Assembly (NCBI GenBank): GCA_007130675.1
Contig: SLSB01000354.1
Location: 1-8,437 of the forward strand
Source: Candidatus Hydrogenedentota bacterium
GTDB lineage: Bacteria > Hydrogenedentota > Hydrogenedentia > Hydrogenedentales > SLHB01
Length of the DNA stretch: 8,437 nucleotides
Direction: 5' to 3'
Made by a program: the position numbers and the translations under genes. Position 1 is the first letter of the stretch. Each line of letters opens with the position of its first letter. This document shows, piece by piece, positions 6,729 through 8,437 of the stretch. The notes beneath the pieces are model-generated. The model was not told where the DNA came from. It saw only the letters and a list, made by a program, of their open reading frames with translations, and did not search any database.

Positions 6729-7379
6729 CTACGCACCGGGGCCTCCGGTCTTCAGCATGGAAGCCGCGACGGGCCGCCGCCAGATGACCGTGGCGCGCAA
6801 TCCATCGCAACTTACCTGACGTTTCCAGGAAGCCAACAGCTCCACAGCCTGTTTCCAAGCGGGCGTGATCGGTTCGGCGCGGGAACCGACAGCATCGGGC
6901 ACGACAACATCCAACGGCAAATAGCGCTGCGCGTCATCGAGTATCAGCAAGCCGCCTTCACGAATCTTGGGTATGGCGGCAAGCGTGCAGACATCACGCC
7001 AGGCAGATACCCCGTCAACCAGTACAAAATCTAGCGCGCCGTCTTCGAACTCATCCGCAATTCGCGCGTAGTTCTCGGCCGATGCCTCGCGCAAAAGAAC
7101 CCGGACCCGCCCTGCACTGACTTTTTCAAGCCTCCTGCAGGTGCGCACGAACCAAGCGGGGTCGTGCTCGACGCTCGTAAGCCGTCCGACCCGGCACGCA
7201 AACCAGCACGTGCTGCGTCCCGTGCCCCACTCGATACCCTCGTGACCTCGCCCCAGCCATTTATCAAGGAACGCCACCGCCTCGGGCGTCAACCAGGGCG
7301 CCTTTGGATGCCTGAGGCGGTAGACCGCGTTTCGGACCCGGTGGTTCAGGTAGGCAGGCGTCCAATGCGAGCGTATCAT
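6729..7379 (-). CDS. Class I SAM-dependent methyltransferase
   Basis: This is a putative SAM-dependent methyltransferase with a Rossmann fold. GIEWGTGRST is motif I (the glycine-rich SAM loop), followed by LTSVEHDPAW, whose acidic residue would contact the ribose. DFVLVDG and GGLLILDDAQRY match the later strands, as in the Methyltransf_24-like group. I chose ATG at 7379 (216 residues) because GGAG at 7386-7389 sits six bases upstream; an in-frame GTG at 7391 would add four residues. It begins 15 bases after the stop of the preceding 148-residue gene, suggesting translation from one transcript. The acceptor (sugar, lipid or small molecule) is not evident. No signal peptide is seen, so it is probably cytoplasmic. 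Confidence 0.82.
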   Translation of the reverse strand: MIRSHWTPAYLNHRVRNAVYRLRHPKAPWLTPEAVAFLDKWLGRGHEGIEWGTGRSTCWFACRVGRLTSVEHDPAWFVRTCRRLEKVSAGRVRVLLREASAENYARIADEFEDGALDFVLVDGVSAWRDVCTLAAIPKIREGGLLILDDAQRYLPLDVVVPDAVGSRAEPITPAWKQAVELLASWKRQVSCDGLRATVIWRRPVAASMLKTGGPGA

Positions 7380-7385
7380 GGGCGG

Positions 7386-7389
7386 CTCC
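7386..7389 (-). promoter_or_regulatory. Ribosome binding site favouring ATG 7379
   Basis: On the minus strand GGAG lies six bases before ATG 7379. It overlaps the alternative GTG start at 7391, which has no comparable upstream site and begins only three bases after the preceding stop codon. Confidence 0.5.
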
Positions 7390-7394
7390 ACGGC

Positions 7395-7841
7395 TTACAC
7401 AAACCGCGCCACGCGCTGCTGAAGCTCTTGCGCGCGGTCCAATAGCCGTATAAGCGCTTGGGCTTTGGCGGGCTGTCCTGTCTGTTTGGCAGCGGCCATC
7501 GCATCACTGAGAGTCTGCACAAGTGCATCGAGCTGGCGGCCCATTTGCTCGGCCATTTGGCGTTGGGTGGGCACGCGCGTGGTAAGGATGACGTGTGGGG
7601 TCATTTGAAGCCCGGCTTGGGAAAGGTCGGCTTCCTCGAGGTCTTGGGCATCGAACTGAACCGGGTCGATGACCTCAAATAGCTCGTGATTGCGCAAGAA
7701 TGCGAGCAATTCGACATCGGTGAAGCTTCCCAGGTCCGTCTCGCGGCTTAGATGGTCGCGGAGGGTATCGAACGGAACCAACGGGTTGACGGCCTGCTTC
7801 AGATATCGGAGCGTGCGCTGTTCGATGGCTTCCAGATTCAT
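7395..7841 (-). CDS. Unrecognised 148-residue protein, predicted helical with possible winged-helix N-terminus
   Basis: I do not recognise this protein. Residues about 1-60 (starting MNLEAIEQRTLRYLKQA, then LGSFTDVELLAFLRNHELF) have the helix pattern and acidic ends of a small winged-helix-like or helical domain. Residues about 90-148 are rich in Gln, Ala, Leu and Arg with heptad-like spacing (QMAEQMGRQLDALVQTL, then ALIRLLDRAQELQQRVARF), which suggests a coiled coil. There is no signal peptide or membrane segment. The gene lies 38 bases after the mannosidase and 15 bases before the methyltransferase, so co-transcription is likely. The ribosome binding site before ATG 7841 is weak. Both the coding call and the domain reading are from residue pattern only. 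Confidence 0.7.
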   Translation of the reverse strand: MNLEAIEQRTLRYLKQAVNPLVPFDTLRDHLSRETDLGSFTDVELLAFLRNHELFEVIDPVQFDAQDLEEADLSQAGLQMTPHVILTTRVPTQRQMAEQMGRQLDALVQTLSDAMAAAKQTGQPAKAQALIRLLDRAQELQQRVARFV

Positions 7842-7879
7842 GGGTCAAACTCGTTTCTGATGTGATGTGTGTGGTCTCG

Positions 7880-8437
7880 CTATTCCTCGAGAAGATCGGT
7901 CTCGCGCGGGGTCCACGTATCGAGTACGAGCCGGAGCGTCTTGATTTCATGCGGGCGAAAATGCGCCGCGATCTCCTTGCCGAGATGCGGGAAACGGATC
8001 CGGACATCCGCCGCGATGCCGCACGTCTCATAACCGCGAATCACAAGATCCTCGCCGGATTCACTGCATTTCAGCACCGATAGAATAACATTATCGGCGC
8101 TGGTTTCCATAAACGCCGCGCTGGGAGGCAACGTGCCAGCATGGGCCGACTCGACATGGACCACCGGCGGCTCATTCAACGCCCAGGCCTTTCTCGGGAC
8201 CTGCGCATCCTGCCACGAACCGGCGTGAGGCACGAGGCGCAGATGCATCCGGTGCCACCCTTGGTCCATGATCGGCCACGGATACGAGGCGTCAACCCGG
8301 CCGTTGTCGTGGTGGGCATACGCCGGACTGCGAAGGAGAGTCTGGCGCACCACGCCGTCGCGCACATCAAACCCGTACTGGGCGTCATTGAGCAGGGCGA
8401 AACCATAGGGGGCTCCGCCGATTTCTCCGGTCAGGTC
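7880..8437 (-). CDS. Alpha-mannosidase (GH38), C-terminal part (5' end outside window)
   Basis: These 185 codons are the end of a glycoside hydrolase family 38 alpha-mannosidase, which removes alpha-linked mannose from glycans. The frame is open to the right edge. GGAPYGFALLNDAQYGFDVR, the LLRSPAYAHHDNG segment, and the terminal GYETCGIAADVRIRFP and RPHEIKTLRLVLDTW match the conserved C-terminal beta domains of bacterial GH38 enzymes. The catalytic Asp residues and zinc ligands lie upstream of the window, so activity cannot be assessed here. It is the first visible gene of the leftward set. No signal peptide can be judged because the N-terminus is missing. Confidence 0.9.
   Translation of the reverse strand, partial: DLTGEIGGAPYGFALLNDAQYGFDVRDGVVRQTLLRSPAYAHHDNGRVDASYPWPIMDQGWHRMHLRLVPHAGSWQDAQVPRKAWALNEPPVVHVESAHAGTLPPSAAFMETSADNVILSVLKCSESGEDLVIRGYETCGIAADVRIRFPHLGKEIAAHFRPHEIKTLRLVLDTWTPRETDLLEE

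Overview
The window looks like a bacterial chromosome fragment of fairly high GC content. It carries a sulfatase, a Tat-exported AlkP-superfamily hydrolase and a GH38 alpha-mannosidase, a glycan- and sulfate-ester-degrading repertoire common in the Planctomycetota/Hydrogenedentota/Lentisphaerota range. That placement is inferred from gene content only; there is no rRNA or marker gene here, so it is tentative.

Layout, left to right: (1) 3-863 (+) is the C-terminal part of a sulfatase whose N-terminus lies off the left edge. (2) 864-1372 has no convincing gene. It holds a 51-bp tandem repeat, two compact hairpins, an AT-rich stretch, a strict 9-bp-period GTCC repeat and a good sigma70-like promoter. 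(3) 1373-3973 (+) encodes an 866-residue superfamily 2 helicase of Ski2/Hel308 type with altered motifs II and III, fused to a C-terminal OmpR/PhoB-type winged helix. (4) 3974-4673 has no convincing gene. It has several hairpins, an extended -10 box, a strong intrinsic-terminator-like hairpin at 4421-4443 and a candidate promoter for the next gene; a small RNA here is possible but unproven. (5) 4674-6710 (+) encodes a Tat-signal AlkP-superfamily phosphodiesterase/phosphohydrolase, probably a lipoprotein. (6) 6729-8437 (-) is a three-gene set transcribed leftward: the end of a GH38 alpha-mannosidase, a 148-residue unrecognised protein, and a class I SAM-dependent methyltransferase. The gaps of 38 and 15 bp suggest one operon. 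It converges on the AlkP-family gene with only 18 bp between stop codons.

The most unusual item is the helicase-winged helix fusion, standing alone between two repeat- and hairpin-rich intergenic regions with its own promoter. It couples an ATP-driven nucleic-acid motor to a DNA-binding module normally found in response regulators. No CRISPR array, tRNA, rRNA, insertion sequence or clear multi-gene defence system is visible.
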